A program made the position numbers and the translations under genes. Shown here piece by piece: positions 26,632-36,482 of a stretch of DNA of 64,000 bases. The stretch covers positions 1 to 64,000 of the forward strand of contig DASTFB010000080.1 in NCBI GenBank assembly GCA_035709005.1. The letters run 5' to 3'. The notes under the pieces are model-generated. The model was given only the letters and a program-made list of their open reading frames with translations, had not been told where the DNA came from and did not search any database. Numbering within the stretch: position 1 is the first letter of the stretch; each line of letters begins with the position of its first letter. The stretch comes from Candidatus Methylomirabilota bacterium (lineage in GTDB: Bacteria > Methylomirabilota > Methylomirabilia > Rokubacteriales > CSP1-6).

Positions 26632-27552
26632 ATGAACATCACCCTGAATCCCGACGGCCCCCTCGACGTGCGCGCCACGCTGGCCCGCTATCGGATCTGG
26701 GGGGAGGACCCGGCCAATCGCGTCGCCGGGGAGGAGTTCCGTCGTGTGTTGCGACGCGATGGCCAGCTGGTCCCCTATACGGTTCGCAGCCGGGGCACCG
26801 TGGACCAGCCCCGGCTCGAGATCGAGGCGCCGGAGCCCGACCTGGACGACGTCGCCGCGGCCATCGTCCGCGAGGTCCGCACGGTCTTCGGTCTGGACTT
26901 CGATCTGCCCGGGTTCTATCGGATGGCCAAGGCGGATCCCGTGCTGTCCGGGCTCATCGAGCCGCTCTACGGACTACGCCCGACGCTCGCCCCCTCCGGG
27001 CTGGAGATGCTCGTCGGCTCCATCTGCGCGCAGCAAGTCAACCTGACGTTCGCCTTCGCGCTCCGCGCCCGTCTCGTGCGTCGGTACGGCGAGCGCGTGA
27101 CGATCGGCGACGACGCAGTGTGGGCGTTCCCGGAGCCGGGAGTGCTGGCCCGGGCGCGCGTGTCCGCGCTGAGGACCATGCAGTTCTCGCAGACGAAGGC
27201 TCTGGCCATCCGCGGCGTGGCGGACGCCATCGCGTCGGGGGCCCTGGACCTCGAGGCGCTGGGCCGGGCCGCCGACGGCGAGATCATCGCCCGCCTCACC
27301 GCGCTGCACGGTGTGGGCCGCTGGACGGTGGACTGGTACCTGGCCCGTTGCCTGGGGCGGGGCAGCGCGTGCGCCGCCGGCGATCTCGGGGTGCGCAAGG
27401 CGGTCGCGCGCTACTACGGGCGTGGCCGCATGGCGAGCGAAGGCGCTATTCGCCGCCGGGTCCGGGCCTGGGGGGCGTACCAGAACCTCGCCATCCACTA
27501 CTTGCTGGCCGGCCTGCGGATGGAGCGCGCCTCGACAGGTGGCGGGTCGTGA
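26632..27552 (+). CDS. DNA-3-methyladenine glycosylase II (AlkA-like, HhH-GPD)
   Basis: Base-excision repair glycosylase removing alkylated purines. The 306-aa protein has an AlkA-type N-terminal domain and the helix-hairpin-helix LTALHGVGRWTVDWYLAR (about residues 221-238). The GPD loop AAGDLGVRKAV carries the catalytic aspartate near residue 250. SICAQQVNLTFA is the conserved entry helix. It may be used against endogenous or soil methylating agents. The stop overlaps the GTG of the DUF971 gene. Confidence 0.88.
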   Translation: MNITLNPDGPLDVRATLARYRIWGEDPANRVAGEEFRRVLRRDGQLVPYTVRSRGTVDQPRLEIEAPEPDLDDVAAAIVREVRTVFGLDFDLPGFYRMAKADPVLSGLIEPLYGLRPTLAPSGLEMLVGSICAQQVNLTFAFALRARLVRRYGERVTIGDDAVWAFPEPGVLARARVSALRTMQFSQTKALAIRGVADAIASGALDLEALGRAADGEIIARLTALHGVGRWTVDWYLARCLGRGSACAAGDLGVRKAVARYYGRGRMASEGAIRRRVRAWGAYQNLAIHYLLAGLRMERASTGGGS

Positions 27553-27875
27553 ACCGCCGGGTGCTCCTGCCCCTCGTCGGGCAACCCGATCCCAACACGC
27601 CGAAGGACGTTCACCTGGTGGGGCGCTACGCCGTCGGCGTTACGTGGGCGGACGACCACGGATCCATCTATCCGTTCGAGGGACTGCGCCGTAGCTGCCC
27701 GTGCGGCGCCTGTGCCGCGGGGGCGCCGCTGACGACGGCGATGGCCTGGCCGACGGAGATCACCCGCACCGAACGTGGTCTCCGGGTCCTCTGGAGCGAT
27801 GCTCACGAGAGCCTGTACCCGTATCCAGAGCTCCGGGCGGGCTGCCGGTGCGCGACCTGCACGGGCGGACACTGA
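27549..27875 (+). CDS. DUF971 family protein
   Basis: A 108-aa protein with the DUF971 fold: repeated strands VTWADDHGSIYPFEGLRRSCPCGAC... and VLWSDAHESLYPYPELRAGCRC..., each ending in a CxCxxC-like cluster. DUF971 occurs as the N-terminal domain of gamma-butyrobetaine hydroxylase and as a stand-alone protein often encoded beside iron-sulfur carrier genes. The clusters suggest metal or Fe-S binding, but the role is unproven. GTG start overlaps the glycosylase stop, and its own stop overlaps the transporter start (TGATG), so the three are coupled. Confidence 0.85.
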   Translation: MNRRVLLPLVGQPDPNTPKDVHLVGRYAVGVTWADDHGSIYPFEGLRRSCPCGACAAGAPLTTAMAWPTEITRTERGLRVLWSDAHESLYPYPELRAGCRCATCTGGH

Positions 27876-29287
27876 TGGAGGAGGCTCGCCGCCGACGGGC
27901 GCTGGCCGGCATCGTCCTCTCGATCTTCCTGGCGGCTCTGGAGTCGACGGTGGTGGCCACGGCGATGCCCAAGGTCGTGGAGCATCTGGGGGGCATCCAT
28001 ATCTACTCGTGGGTGTTCTCGGGCTTCCTGCTCACGTCGACGGTGGCCATGCCCCTGTGGGGGCGGCTGTCGGATCTGTTCGGACGCCGCTCCACCTACC
28101 TGGCCGGCCTCATGATCTTCCTGCTCGGCTCCGCATTGTCGGGAGCGTCCCGCACCATGGGCGAGCTCATTGCGTTCCGGGCCCTCCAGGGCCTGGGCGC
28201 CGGCTCGCTGCTGACGATCGGCATGACGATCGTCGCCGACCTCTTCGGCCTCGAGCGCCGGGCCCGGCTGCAGGGCTATCTCTCGGGGGTGTGGGGCGTC
28301 GCCTCGCTGCTGGGACCGCTGGTCGGCGGACTGCTGGCCGATCATGCGTCGTGGCGCTGGGTCTTCTACGTCAACCTGCCATTCGGAGTCGTGGCGATGG
28401 CGCTGCTCGGGACCGCCCTCGGTGGACAGACGGCGGTACGCCGGCGCCCGACGATCGATTACGCGGGCGTGGCCCTCTTCACGTTGGGGGTGTCGGCGTT
28501 GCTGCTGGGCCTGGTGGAGGTCGGTCGGACGGTCACGTGGGCTCGTCCCGGGGTCGTCGGCTTCCTGGTCACGGGCGTGGTGGCGCTCGCCGTGTTCGTC
28601 CACGTCGAGCGGCGGGCTCGGGATCCCATCGTCCCGCTGCGCCTCTTCGAGAACCGGGTGGTGATCGCGGCCACGATCACGGGGTTCCTGGCCGGGATGG
28701 CCATGTTCGGGGCGATCTCGTTCGTGCCGCTGTTCTTGCAGGGAGTCGTCGGCACTTCGGCGACGCAGGCCGGCTTCGTGTTGACGCCCTTCGTGCTCGG
28801 GTGGGTGGCGATGTCGGTCATCAGCGCCCGACTGGTGCTGAGGGTCGGTTACCGGGTCGTGGTGATGACCGGCATGACGTTGCTGGTGGCGGCCTTCGCG
28901 TTGCTGGCTCGGTGGGACGCCAGCCTCACCGCGGGGGCCGCCATGCGGAGCATGCTGCTGGGCGGGCTGGGAATGGGAATGAACATGGTTCCCATGCTGA
29001 TCGCCGTCCAGAGCGCCGTGCCCAGGTCGGAGCTGGGGATCGCGACGTCGATGACGCAGTTCTTTCGCGCCGTCGGCGGCGCCCTCGGCCTCAGCCTGAT
29101 GGGTGCCGTCATGGCCCGACGGCTGGCCGCGGGCCTGGCGCTGGAGGGCGCGCTCCACGGAGTGTTCGTGGTGGGACTCGTGGTGTGCGCGGCGGCCTTG
29201 GCCTCGGCGTTCCTGGTGCCGCCCGGGCGCGCCCGGGACCTGGCCCGGGCCGACGTGCGGAGCGAGCCGACCCGTGCGGGAGGATGA
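27875..29287 (+). CDS. MFS drug-efflux transporter, DHA2 (14-TM) family
   Basis: Proton-driven exporter of 470 aa with 14 predicted membrane helices. Motif A is present as LWGRLSDLFGRRSTYL in loop 2-3. Motif C-like GVWGVASLLGPLVGGLL in helix 5 marks exporters, and SWRWVFYVNLPFG is typical of the EmrB/QacA group. Substrate unknown. It is translationally coupled to DUF971 and followed 2 bp later by a hypothetical gene. Confidence 0.88.
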   Translation: MEEARRRRALAGIVLSIFLAALESTVVATAMPKVVEHLGGIHIYSWVFSGFLLTSTVAMPLWGRLSDLFGRRSTYLAGLMIFLLGSALSGASRTMGELIAFRALQGLGAGSLLTIGMTIVADLFGLERRARLQGYLSGVWGVASLLGPLVGGLLADHASWRWVFYVNLPFGVVAMALLGTALGGQTAVRRRPTIDYAGVALFTLGVSALLLGLVEVGRTVTWARPGVVGFLVTGVVALAVFVHVERRARDPIVPLRLFENRVVIAATITGFLAGMAMFGAISFVPLFLQGVVGTSATQAGFVLTPFVLGWVAMSVISARLVLRVGYRVVVMTGMTLLVAAFALLARWDASLTAGAAMRSMLLGGLGMGMNMVPMLIAVQSAVPRSELGIATSMTQFFRAVGGALGLSLMGAVMARRLAAGLALEGALHGVFVVGLVVCAAALASAFLVPPGRARDLARADVRSEPTRAGG

Positions 29288-29289
29288 CG

Positions 29290-29796
29290 ATGGCCAACGA
29301 CGTGCCCTTGCTCGAGCGCCTCGCCCAGATGCCGGCAGTCCCCGCCACCGCGGCGGCGGCGCTGGTGGCCGAGCTGCCCAAGGCCCAGACCGACCCCGTG
29401 ATCGGTCCGCTGTTCGGGATCGACGAGGACGGCGATCCTGCCGTCAGCGCCTTCGTGCCGGCGGTGCTCCAGCAATTCCAGGAACGCCAGGATCTCACGT
29501 GCTATGAAGCGCTGCTGGAAGGGCTGACCGGCATCTGGAATGCGGCCGTGCGGGCCGCCGTGGTGACCCGGCTGCGCGAGGCCGGCCTGCCCCCCGACGA
29601 CCTCTTGCTCCGGCTGCAGAAGCTGTCGCCCACACTGGGGTTCGCCAAGGAGCGCGCGGAATGGGCGCGGCACTGGCTCAGCGATCCGTTCACCCAGGAC
29701 GCCTTGCTGGTCCAGCAGTGCGTGGTGCGCCTTCTGCTGGCCCTGCGCTGCATGGCCGAAGCCCGGGCCGTCGAGCTGACCGCGCGTAGCGACTGA
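29290..29796 (+). CDS. Hypothetical protein
   Basis: A 168-aa, mostly helical, acidic protein without signal peptide or membrane segment that I can see (MANDVPLLERLAQMPAVPAT...). No recognised domain. GGGAGG precedes the ATG by six bases; an ATG two codons upstream overlaps the transporter stop. Thirteen bases separate it from the AhpD-like selenoprotein gene, so the two are likely cotranscribed. Confidence 0.7.
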   Translation: MANDVPLLERLAQMPAVPATAAAALVAELPKAQTDPVIGPLFGIDEDGDPAVSAFVPAVLQQFQERQDLTCYEALLEGLTGIWNAAVRAAVVTRLREAGLPPDDLLLRLQKLSPTLGFAKERAEWARHWLSDPFTQDALLVQQCVVRLLLALRCMAEARAVELTARSD

Positions 29797-29809
29797 GAGG
29801 AGGGGCCCG

Positions 29810-30157
29810 ATGCACGTGCACGAGCGCAACAAGGAGAAGAAGCGCCTGAACGGCCTCATTCTCCGCTCGCCGATGAAGGTGTACACGGCCTTCCGCGAGA
29901 TCGGGGAGAAGGTCTTCGCCGACGGCGCCCTGTCCAAGAAGCACAAGGAGCTGACGGCTCTGGCGGTGGCGGTGTCGCAGAACTGCTTCGACTGAATCGA
30001 TCATCGAGTCGAGGAGGTCCTCGACCAGGGCGCGAGCGAGGCGGAGATCGCCGAGACGCTCGATATCGGGTTGCTCATGGGCGGCACGCTGTCGGTGAAA
30101 TCGGTCCGCCATGCCGTGGCCGTGCTGGAGCAGTTTCGGGAGGCCCGCCGGGGCTAG
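29810..30157 (+). CDS. AhpD/CMD-family peroxidase-like protein, probable selenoprotein (UGA at 29993-29995)
   Basis: A 115-residue product if the UGA is read as selenocysteine (Sec62). Before it, KKHKELTALAVAVSQNCFD is the carboxymuconolactone decarboxylase/AhpD core helix; after it, the same frame continues IDHRVEEVLDQGASEAEIAE, then LLMGGTLSVKSVRHAVAVLEQF, to a TAG at 30155. The UGA replaces the second cysteine of the family CxxC redox pair, giving CFDU. A 7-bp hairpin starts 12 nt after the UGA. Proteins of this family act as small thiol-dependent peroxidases. The alternative is a nonsense mutation of TGC/TGT, but the intact downstream frame argues against a decaying gene. A histidine sits at Sec+3 rather than the usual +4. 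Confidence 0.8.
30008..30025 (+). promoter_or_regulatory. Bacterial SECIS-like hairpin
   Basis: GTCGAGG (30008-30014), loop AGGT, CCTCGAC (30019-30025): a perfect 7-bp stem 12 nt after the in-frame UGA, with the loop about 20 nt away. Bacterial SECIS elements recognised by SelB lie at this distance and expose G and U in a small loop, as in Escherichia coli fdhF, which also contains AGGUC. Confidence 0.7.
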
Positions 30158-30166
30158 GGCAGAGGC

Positions 30167-32072
<1,906 letters not shown>

Positions 32073-32080
<8 letters not shown>

Positions 32081-32378
32081 GTTCTACGCGCCCGTCGACC
32101 CCGCGCTGCTCCGGCGGGAGCGCGCGCGAGCGCGCGAGCTCCGGCAGAGCCAGTGGTGGAAGCGGCGCATCGCCGCCGGCCTCTGCTATTACTGCCGACG
32201 TCAGGTCGGTCGCGGCGCGCTCACGATGGATCACCTGGTGCCGCTGGGCCGCGGCGGCCGCAGCGTGCGCGGCAACGTCGTCCCGGCCTGCAAGGACTGC
32301 AACACCCGGAAGCAGTCGCTCCTGCCCGTCGAATGGCAGGACTACCTCGCCGCGCTGGCCCGATCCACCCAGGACTGA
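32073..32378 (+). CDS. HNH endonuclease domain protein
   Basis: A 101-aa protein with a compact HNH motif: CYYCRR, then TMDHLVPLGRGGRSVRGNVVP with the catalytic His and Asn, and CKDCNTRK, the two CxxC pairs binding a structural zinc. The N-terminus is basic and helical. Such small HNH proteins are nicking or DNA-processing nucleases of unknown cellular role. The ATG overlaps the ABC-F stop region, implying coexpression. Confidence 0.85.
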
Positions 32379-32415
32379 GCCCTCCCGGGCGCCGGGCTGT
32401 ATCGAACTTCGCGCA

Positions 32416-32444
32416 TTGACGGGCCTCCGCGAGCCGGATGGAAT
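32416..32444 (+). promoter_or_regulatory. Candidate promoter of the ComEA-like gene
   Basis: TTGACG (32416-32421), 17-bp spacer, TGGAAT (32439-32444). A perfect palindrome, GCACGCTCGCGAGCGTGC, follows in the leader at 32447-32464. Confidence 0.45.
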
Positions 32445-32497
32445 GAGCACGCTCGCGAGCGTGCGCCGTTCACACCAAAGACGCGGAGGACCGATCA

Positions 32498-32824
32498 ATG
32501 CACCTTCAGCTTCGTTCCACGTTGTTGATCGCGCTCATCACGTCGTTCCTGTCCACGGCGGGGCCCTGCCTGGCCGGACCCCCGGCGCCGGCGGCGGCGA
32601 AGGCGCCCGGCAAAGCTCAGACGGAGCCGGCCCGGGTCAACATCAACACCGCCGGCGTCCACGAGCTCATGACGCTGTCCGGCGTCGGCCGCGCCATCGC
32701 CGAGAGAATCGTGCAGCACCGGCAGACCCAGGGCCGATTCCAGGCGCCGGAGGATCTGCGCAAGGTTCGCGGTGTCGGAGGCGGACTGTTCGAGCGTAAC
32801 CGCGATCGCATCGTCGTAAAGTGA
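32498..32824 (+). CDS. Secreted ComEA-like helix-hairpin-helix protein
   Basis: A 108-aa protein with a signal peptide (LRSTLLIALITSFLSTAGPCLA), an Ala/Pro-rich spacer and a ComEA-type double helix-hairpin-helix: VNINTAGVHELMTLSGVGRA and DLRKVRGVGGGLFERN. In competent bacteria ComEA captures DNA at the cell surface; similar small proteins are widespread in non-competent bacteria, so DNA binding is likely but uptake is not shown. No other com genes are nearby. GGAGG lies about 8 bases before the ATG. Confidence 0.85.
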   Translation: MHLQLRSTLLIALITSFLSTAGPCLAGPPAPAAAKAPGKAQTEPARVNINTAGVHELMTLSGVGRAIAERIVQHRQTQGRFQAPEDLRKVRGVGGGLFERNRDRIVVK

Positions 32825-32843
32825 GCGCCGAGGGCGTTTCTTC

Positions 32844-32872
32844 TTGGGGGCGCTTGTGCCCTGGAGTACGAT
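32844..32872 (+). promoter_or_regulatory. Weak candidate promoter for the structured RNA
   Basis: TTGGGG (32844-32849), 17-bp spacer, TACGAT (32867-32872), about 150 bp before the structured RNA. No better promoter is seen in the interval 32825-33020, which holds no convincing gene. Confidence 0.25.
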
Positions 32873-33041
32873 GTGGGCAAGTCAGCCGGAGCGGCCAACA
32901 GCGCTCCTTCGAGCGTCCCCGCCGACAATTCCGCCGGCGGCTGACGTGGCTGGGCCCCGGGCCGGGAGTCGGCATCCGGTTCGGGGTCGGTGGGACTGGG
33001 CCCGCGTGGCGCCCTTGCCGAGATAGGAGGTGATCCAGCCG

Positions 33042-33083
33042 ATGTGTACCCCTGCGGTGATCTGTGAGGTGGATGCCTCCTAG
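33042..33083 (+). CDS. Possible 13-codon leader peptide
   Basis: MCTPAVICEVDAS starts seven bases after an extended, perfect Shine-Dalgarno (AGGAGGTGAT) and ends at TAG inside the first hairpin. It contains two cysteines. It could be a regulatory leader peptide or a by-product of the anti-16S sequence; nothing else supports coding. Confidence 0.3.
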   Translation: MCTPAVICEVDAS

Positions 33084-33137
33084 GCAAGTTCCACGCTAGC
33101 TCGAGGTGGATCGCCTGGGAGATCCAGGCACCACCGG

Positions 33138-33214
33138 CCCCGACGATCCCGTCTCACCAACGGGGCGACGCTCCGTCCGAACCGGCGTCGCAAGCATCGT
33201 CGGGGCTTTGTTTT
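33138..33214 (+). terminator. Branched Rho-independent terminator
   Basis: A 10-bp outer helix (33138-33147 with 33196-33205) encloses two hairpins and is followed by CTTTGTTTT. It overlaps the stop codon of the convergent cold-shock gene and probably also ends that transcript. Confidence 0.6.
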
Positions 33215-33413
33215 AGAGCTTGCGGACGTTCGCGGCCTGCAGCCCCTTGGGACCCCGGGTCACCTCGAACTCGACCTTGTCGCCTTCGGCCAGGCTCTTG
33301 AACCCCTGCCCCTGGATGGCGCTGTAGTGGACGAACACGTCCTCACCGCCGTCGACCTGGATGAAGCCGTATCCCTTCGCGTCGTTGAACCACTTCACCG
33401 TGCCTTGAGCCAT
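33213..33413 (-). CDS. Cold-shock protein, CspA family (copy 1)
   Basis: A 66-aa nucleic-acid chaperone with one cold-shock OB fold. RNP1 is KGYGFIQ, RNP2 is VFVHYSAI, and the ending is [13 protein letters not shown]. It binds single-stranded RNA and melts structures at low temperature or during growth transitions. The start [11 protein letters not shown] has AAGGAAC upstream. It is the second of two tandem copies (89% identical by eye); a terminator stands between them, so its expression depends on readthrough or a hidden promoter. Confidence 0.95.
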   Translation of the reverse strand: MAQGTVKWFNDAKGYGFIQVDGGEDVFVHYSAIQGQGFKSLAEGDKVEFEVTRGPKGLQAANVRKL

Positions 33414-33446
33414 GCTGTCGTTCCTTTCGACGGGGTGTCGGACAAG

Positions 33447-33479
33447 AAAAAACGTCGCAGGACCAGGTCCTCGCGACGT
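33447..33479 (-). terminator. Terminator between the two cold-shock genes
   Basis: On the minus strand ACGTCGC and GCGACGT pair, with an inner AGGA/TCCT helix and one bulged G, followed by TTTTTT. It ends the copy-2 transcript 34 bp before the copy-1 start. Confidence 0.85.
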
Positions 33480-33510
33480 CACTCCTTTTCAGACCCGATC
33501 GGCCGGGACG

Positions 33511-33544
33511 CCACCCGGGTCCGGCTCGAGCCGGACCCGGGTGG
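33511..33544. repeat. 34-bp perfect palindrome
   Basis: CCACCCGGGTCCGGCTC followed directly by its complement, centred on CTCGAG, with no loop. It lies just after the copy-2 stop codon; as RNA it would form a very stable hairpin that could protect the 3' end or bind a dimeric protein as DNA. Confidence 0.85.
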
Positions 33545-33561
33545 TCTGTGGGGCGGGAGCC

Positions 33562-33762
33562 CTAGACTTTCCGGACGTTGCTGGCCTGAAGACCCTTCGG
33601 GCCGCGCGTCACCTCGAACTCGACGACGTCCCCCTCCGCCAGGCTCTTGAAGCCCTGCGACTGGATGGCGCTGTAGTGAACGAAGACGTCCTCGCCGCCC
33701 TCCTGCGTGATGAACCCGTAGCCCTTCGCATCGTTGAACCACTTCACTCGACCTTGTGCCAT
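33562..33762 (-). CDS. Cold-shock protein, CspA family (copy 2)
   Basis: A 66-aa cold-shock domain protein, [20 protein letters not shown]..., with RNP1 KGYGFIT and RNP2 VFVHYSAI, differing from copy 1 at few positions. AAGGAGA lies about 11 bases before the ATG. A long, hairpin-rich leader (33763-33922) with an internal terminator precedes it, indicating control after transcription starts, as is usual for cspA mRNAs. Confidence 0.95.
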   Translation of the reverse strand: MAQGRVKWFNDAKGYGFITQEGGEDVFVHYSAIQSQGFKSLAEGDVVEFEVTRGPKGLQASNVRKV

Positions 33763-33922
33763 ACCGCTGATTCTCCTTGGGGTCTTCAGCCCCGTGTGCT
33801 CCCGCCATACCGGCGGGGTTTGCCCCTTGCGGGGCAAAAGAAAACGCCGTGCGATGCGGGTCTCGCACGGCGTGGCTTGTTCACTATCGCTACCGACGCA
33901 TCCGTTTTGAACCAGAAAAACG
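33763..33922 (-). promoter_or_regulatory. Structured leader with attenuator upstream of cold-shock copy 2
   Basis: Minus strand, from the likely start near 33922: a terminator-like hairpin, ACGCCGTGCGA/TCGCACGGCGT (33844-33873), then TTTTCTTTT; then TTTGCCCC/GGGGCAAA capped by GCAA (33819-33838); then CCCGCC/GGCGGG and GGGG/CCCC hairpins before the Shine-Dalgarno. The first hairpin would end transcription unless prevented. Confidence 0.65.
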
Positions 33923-33928
33923 GCGCCA

Positions 33929-33957
33929 GTCTTACACGGAGCCTTCGGGAACGTCAA
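33929..33957 (-). promoter_or_regulatory. Promoter of cold-shock copy 2
   Basis: On the minus strand: TTGACG (33957-33952), 17-bp spacer, TAAGAC (33934-33929). The -35 overlaps the stop codon of the upstream gene. Confidence 0.65.
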
Positions 33958-34985
33958 CCTGATTCTACGGTCCGGGTGACGGGACGGGAGCCGTTCCGGG
34001 TCCCGAGCCAGCCTGGCACAGCCACCGAGAAGCGTCCTGCGGTCCCACCCGCCACGATCACGTGAATCTCCTCGATTGACGCGAACTTCGGGATCAGCTC
34101 GTCCGGCGGCGGGGCCGGGTGGCGGTAGCGCAGGTTGGTGCCTTCGCCATGGTCGGCGTCGGGTAAGAGCTCTCCGTAGGGCCGGCGGACGCGCTCGTAG
34201 AGGTGCTGCCGCAGATCGGCCTTCGTCCAGCCGTCCGCGGCGAAGGTGAGGGCGTGCTCGGGGCCCACCACGAGCAGGGTGTGGGAGTAGAGCGGGAAGT
34301 GCTTGCTGTTCCAGAGGCCTACCATCGACCAGCCCAACGACCCCGCCAGCGCCCGCGCCGTGCGGCTGGCGTGGTCCGAAATCCCGTGCGGCGCCTCGCC
34401 GGCGAAGAGCGTGACCGCGCTTGCCCCGGAGGCGATCCCCCGTTCCACGTGATAGGCCGGCCAGGGGCTCGCCTCCTCGTGCTCGCCGATGCAGTAGGTA
34501 TAGCGGCCGGGATGGCCGAACGTGGACATCGAGGTCTGCCCGGGCCTGGCGCCGCCGATGTTGATCATCAGCAGCCGCAACGCCCGCCCGATGGTGGCAT
34601 TGGCCCGATAGCCGGGACCGAATACGCCGAACGAGCAGTTCAGCCCGATCCGTTGACGGACCGGGCCGTTCACGATGATGAGCGGAGCCGAAAAGTGCGT
34701 CGAGCACGCCAGCCCGTGGAGGTTGAAGCTCGGATCGCAGGCCGCCTCGGCGGCGGCGATCACCACCGGCAGATACTCGGGCCGGCAGCCCGCCATGACG
34801 GCGTTGACGGCGACTTTTTCGACGGTGAGCCGGCCGTAGTTGGGAGGCATCTCGCCCAGCAGTTCGCCCGCCGGCCGCCGCGTCGACGCCAGCATCTGGT
34901 CGACGCGTCGACGCGTCGGCGGCACCACCGGTAAGCCGTCCGTGACACCACGCTCGAACCACTCCTCGAAGTCGTCGCTGCTCAT
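33954..34985 (-). CDS. Conserved hypothetical protein, about 343 aa
   Basis: From ATG 34985 the protein starts [20 protein letters not shown] and contains [58 protein letters not shown] and [20 protein letters not shown] recall this pattern from uncharacterised proteins of environmental GC-rich bacteria but know no function. Several conserved Cys, His and Glu residues ([21 protein letters not shown]) could form an active or metal site. No signal peptide. The frame is open to 35099, but the extra residues look unlike protein; no Shine-Dalgarno was found at either start. Confidence 0.7.
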   Translation of the reverse strand: MSSDDFEEWFERGVTDGLPVVPPTRRRVDQMLASTRRPAGELLGEMPPNYGRLTVEKVAVNAVMAGCRPEYLPVVIAAAEAACDPSFNLHGLACSTHFSAPLIIVNGPVRQRIGLNCSFGVFGPGYRANATIGRALRLLMINIGGARPGQTSMSTFGHPGRYTYCIGEHEEASPWPAYHVERGIASGASAVTLFAGEAPHGISDHASRTARALAGSLGWSMVGLWNSKHFPLYSHTLLVVGPEHALTFAADGWTKADLRQHLYERVRRPYGELLPDADHGEGTNLRYRHPAPPPDELIPKFASIEEIHVIVAGGTAGRFSVAVPGWLGTRNGSRPVTRTVESG

Positions 34986-35296
34986 GAGCGGGCGACGGAA
35001 TGCTATACCGGCGCGATGTTGCCCGCTACCGCCGGGGACGGCCCGCGTGGTGTGCTCAAATTCTGCCCGCTCGCGGTCTCGGCTCGGGGCCAGTTCCACT
35101 CGTGACAGTCGGCGTCACAGATGGTGCCATCCGGGCGGAGTTCCCGTGGGTGGCCGGAGACGGCTTCGCTCCCCCCTCGCCGGGAGCCTGGTGAGGCCGC
35201 GGCTGGGTCGGGAACTGGGCTCGGGCCGGGACAGCCAACCCCGTGAAAAGCTTTTCCTTTTGCCACCCTCCGGACGGGCCGGCACGGACCGGCTCT
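34986..35296. other. Intergenic region without a recognisable gene
   Basis: Between the 34985 start codon and the first mreB-side terminator I see only short frames lacking ribosome-binding sites. A TATAGC at about 35003 (minus strand) could be a -10 for the hypothetical gene but has no good -35. A trans-acting RNA ending at the 35297 terminator is possible. Confidence 0.4.
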
Positions 35297-35325
35297 AAAC
35301 CCCTGTCAAACCAGGGTTTTTCTTT
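35297..35325 (+). terminator. Terminator-like hairpin upstream of mreB
   Basis: AAACCCCTG and CAGGGTTT pair across TCAAAC with one bulged C, followed by TTTTTCTTT. There is no plus-strand gene just upstream, so it may end a small RNA or be a leader element. Confidence 0.6.
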
Positions 35326-35353
35326 AGCCTTGGCATAGACTGTGCTACTGTAA

Positions 35354-35388
35354 GCCCGCTCCCGCGGGGGGAAGCGGGCGTGCTTTTT
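35354..35388 (+). terminator. Second terminator-like hairpin, in the mreB leader
   Basis: GCCCGCT (35354-35360) and AGCGGGC (35373-35379) form a 7-bp stem, followed by GTGCTTTTTATT, 35 bp before the mreB start. If transcription begins upstream of it, this is an attenuator for the whole shape operon. Confidence 0.55.
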
Positions 35389-35411
35389 ATTAACAGTTGC
35401 AGTCAGCCTGA

Positions 35412-36455
<1,044 letters not shown>

Positions 36456-36482
36456 GGCGCGCGCCGGGCGGGAGGTGCTGGC

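Larger units (their letters stand above)
33021..33214 (+). ncRNA. Candidate structured RNA with anti-16S leader and terminator
   Basis: AGGAGGTGATCCAGCC (33025-33040) is complementary to the last 16 nt of typical 16S rRNA up to CCTCCT. Downstream hairpins are: GTGGA...TCCAC enclosing TGCCT/AGGCA (33069-33092); GGTGG/CCACC enclosing GCCTGG/CCAGGC (33105-33135); and a branched element closed by CCCCGACGAT/ATCGTCGGGG (33138-33205) with inner hairpins CCCGT/ACGGG and GCGACGC/GCGTCGC. The last helix is followed by CTTTGTTTT. No known RNA family is recognised. Confidence 0.5.

Noticed and set aside
32821-33033. Seventy-codon frame after the ComEA-like gene
   Set aside because: Arg/Gly-rich composition, no ribosome-binding site and no recognisable motif; it overlaps the candidate promoter of the structured RNA.
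33025-33060. Minus-strand 16S rRNA gene
   Set aside because: Only the last 35 or so bases resemble 16S and just 16 match exactly; no further rRNA sequence follows, so it is not an rRNA gene.
33763-34962. Upstream in-frame extension of cold-shock copy 2
   Set aside because: It runs antisense-like through the leader and in the wrong frame of the hypothetical gene; the normal 66-residue start has its own Shine-Dalgarno and promoter.
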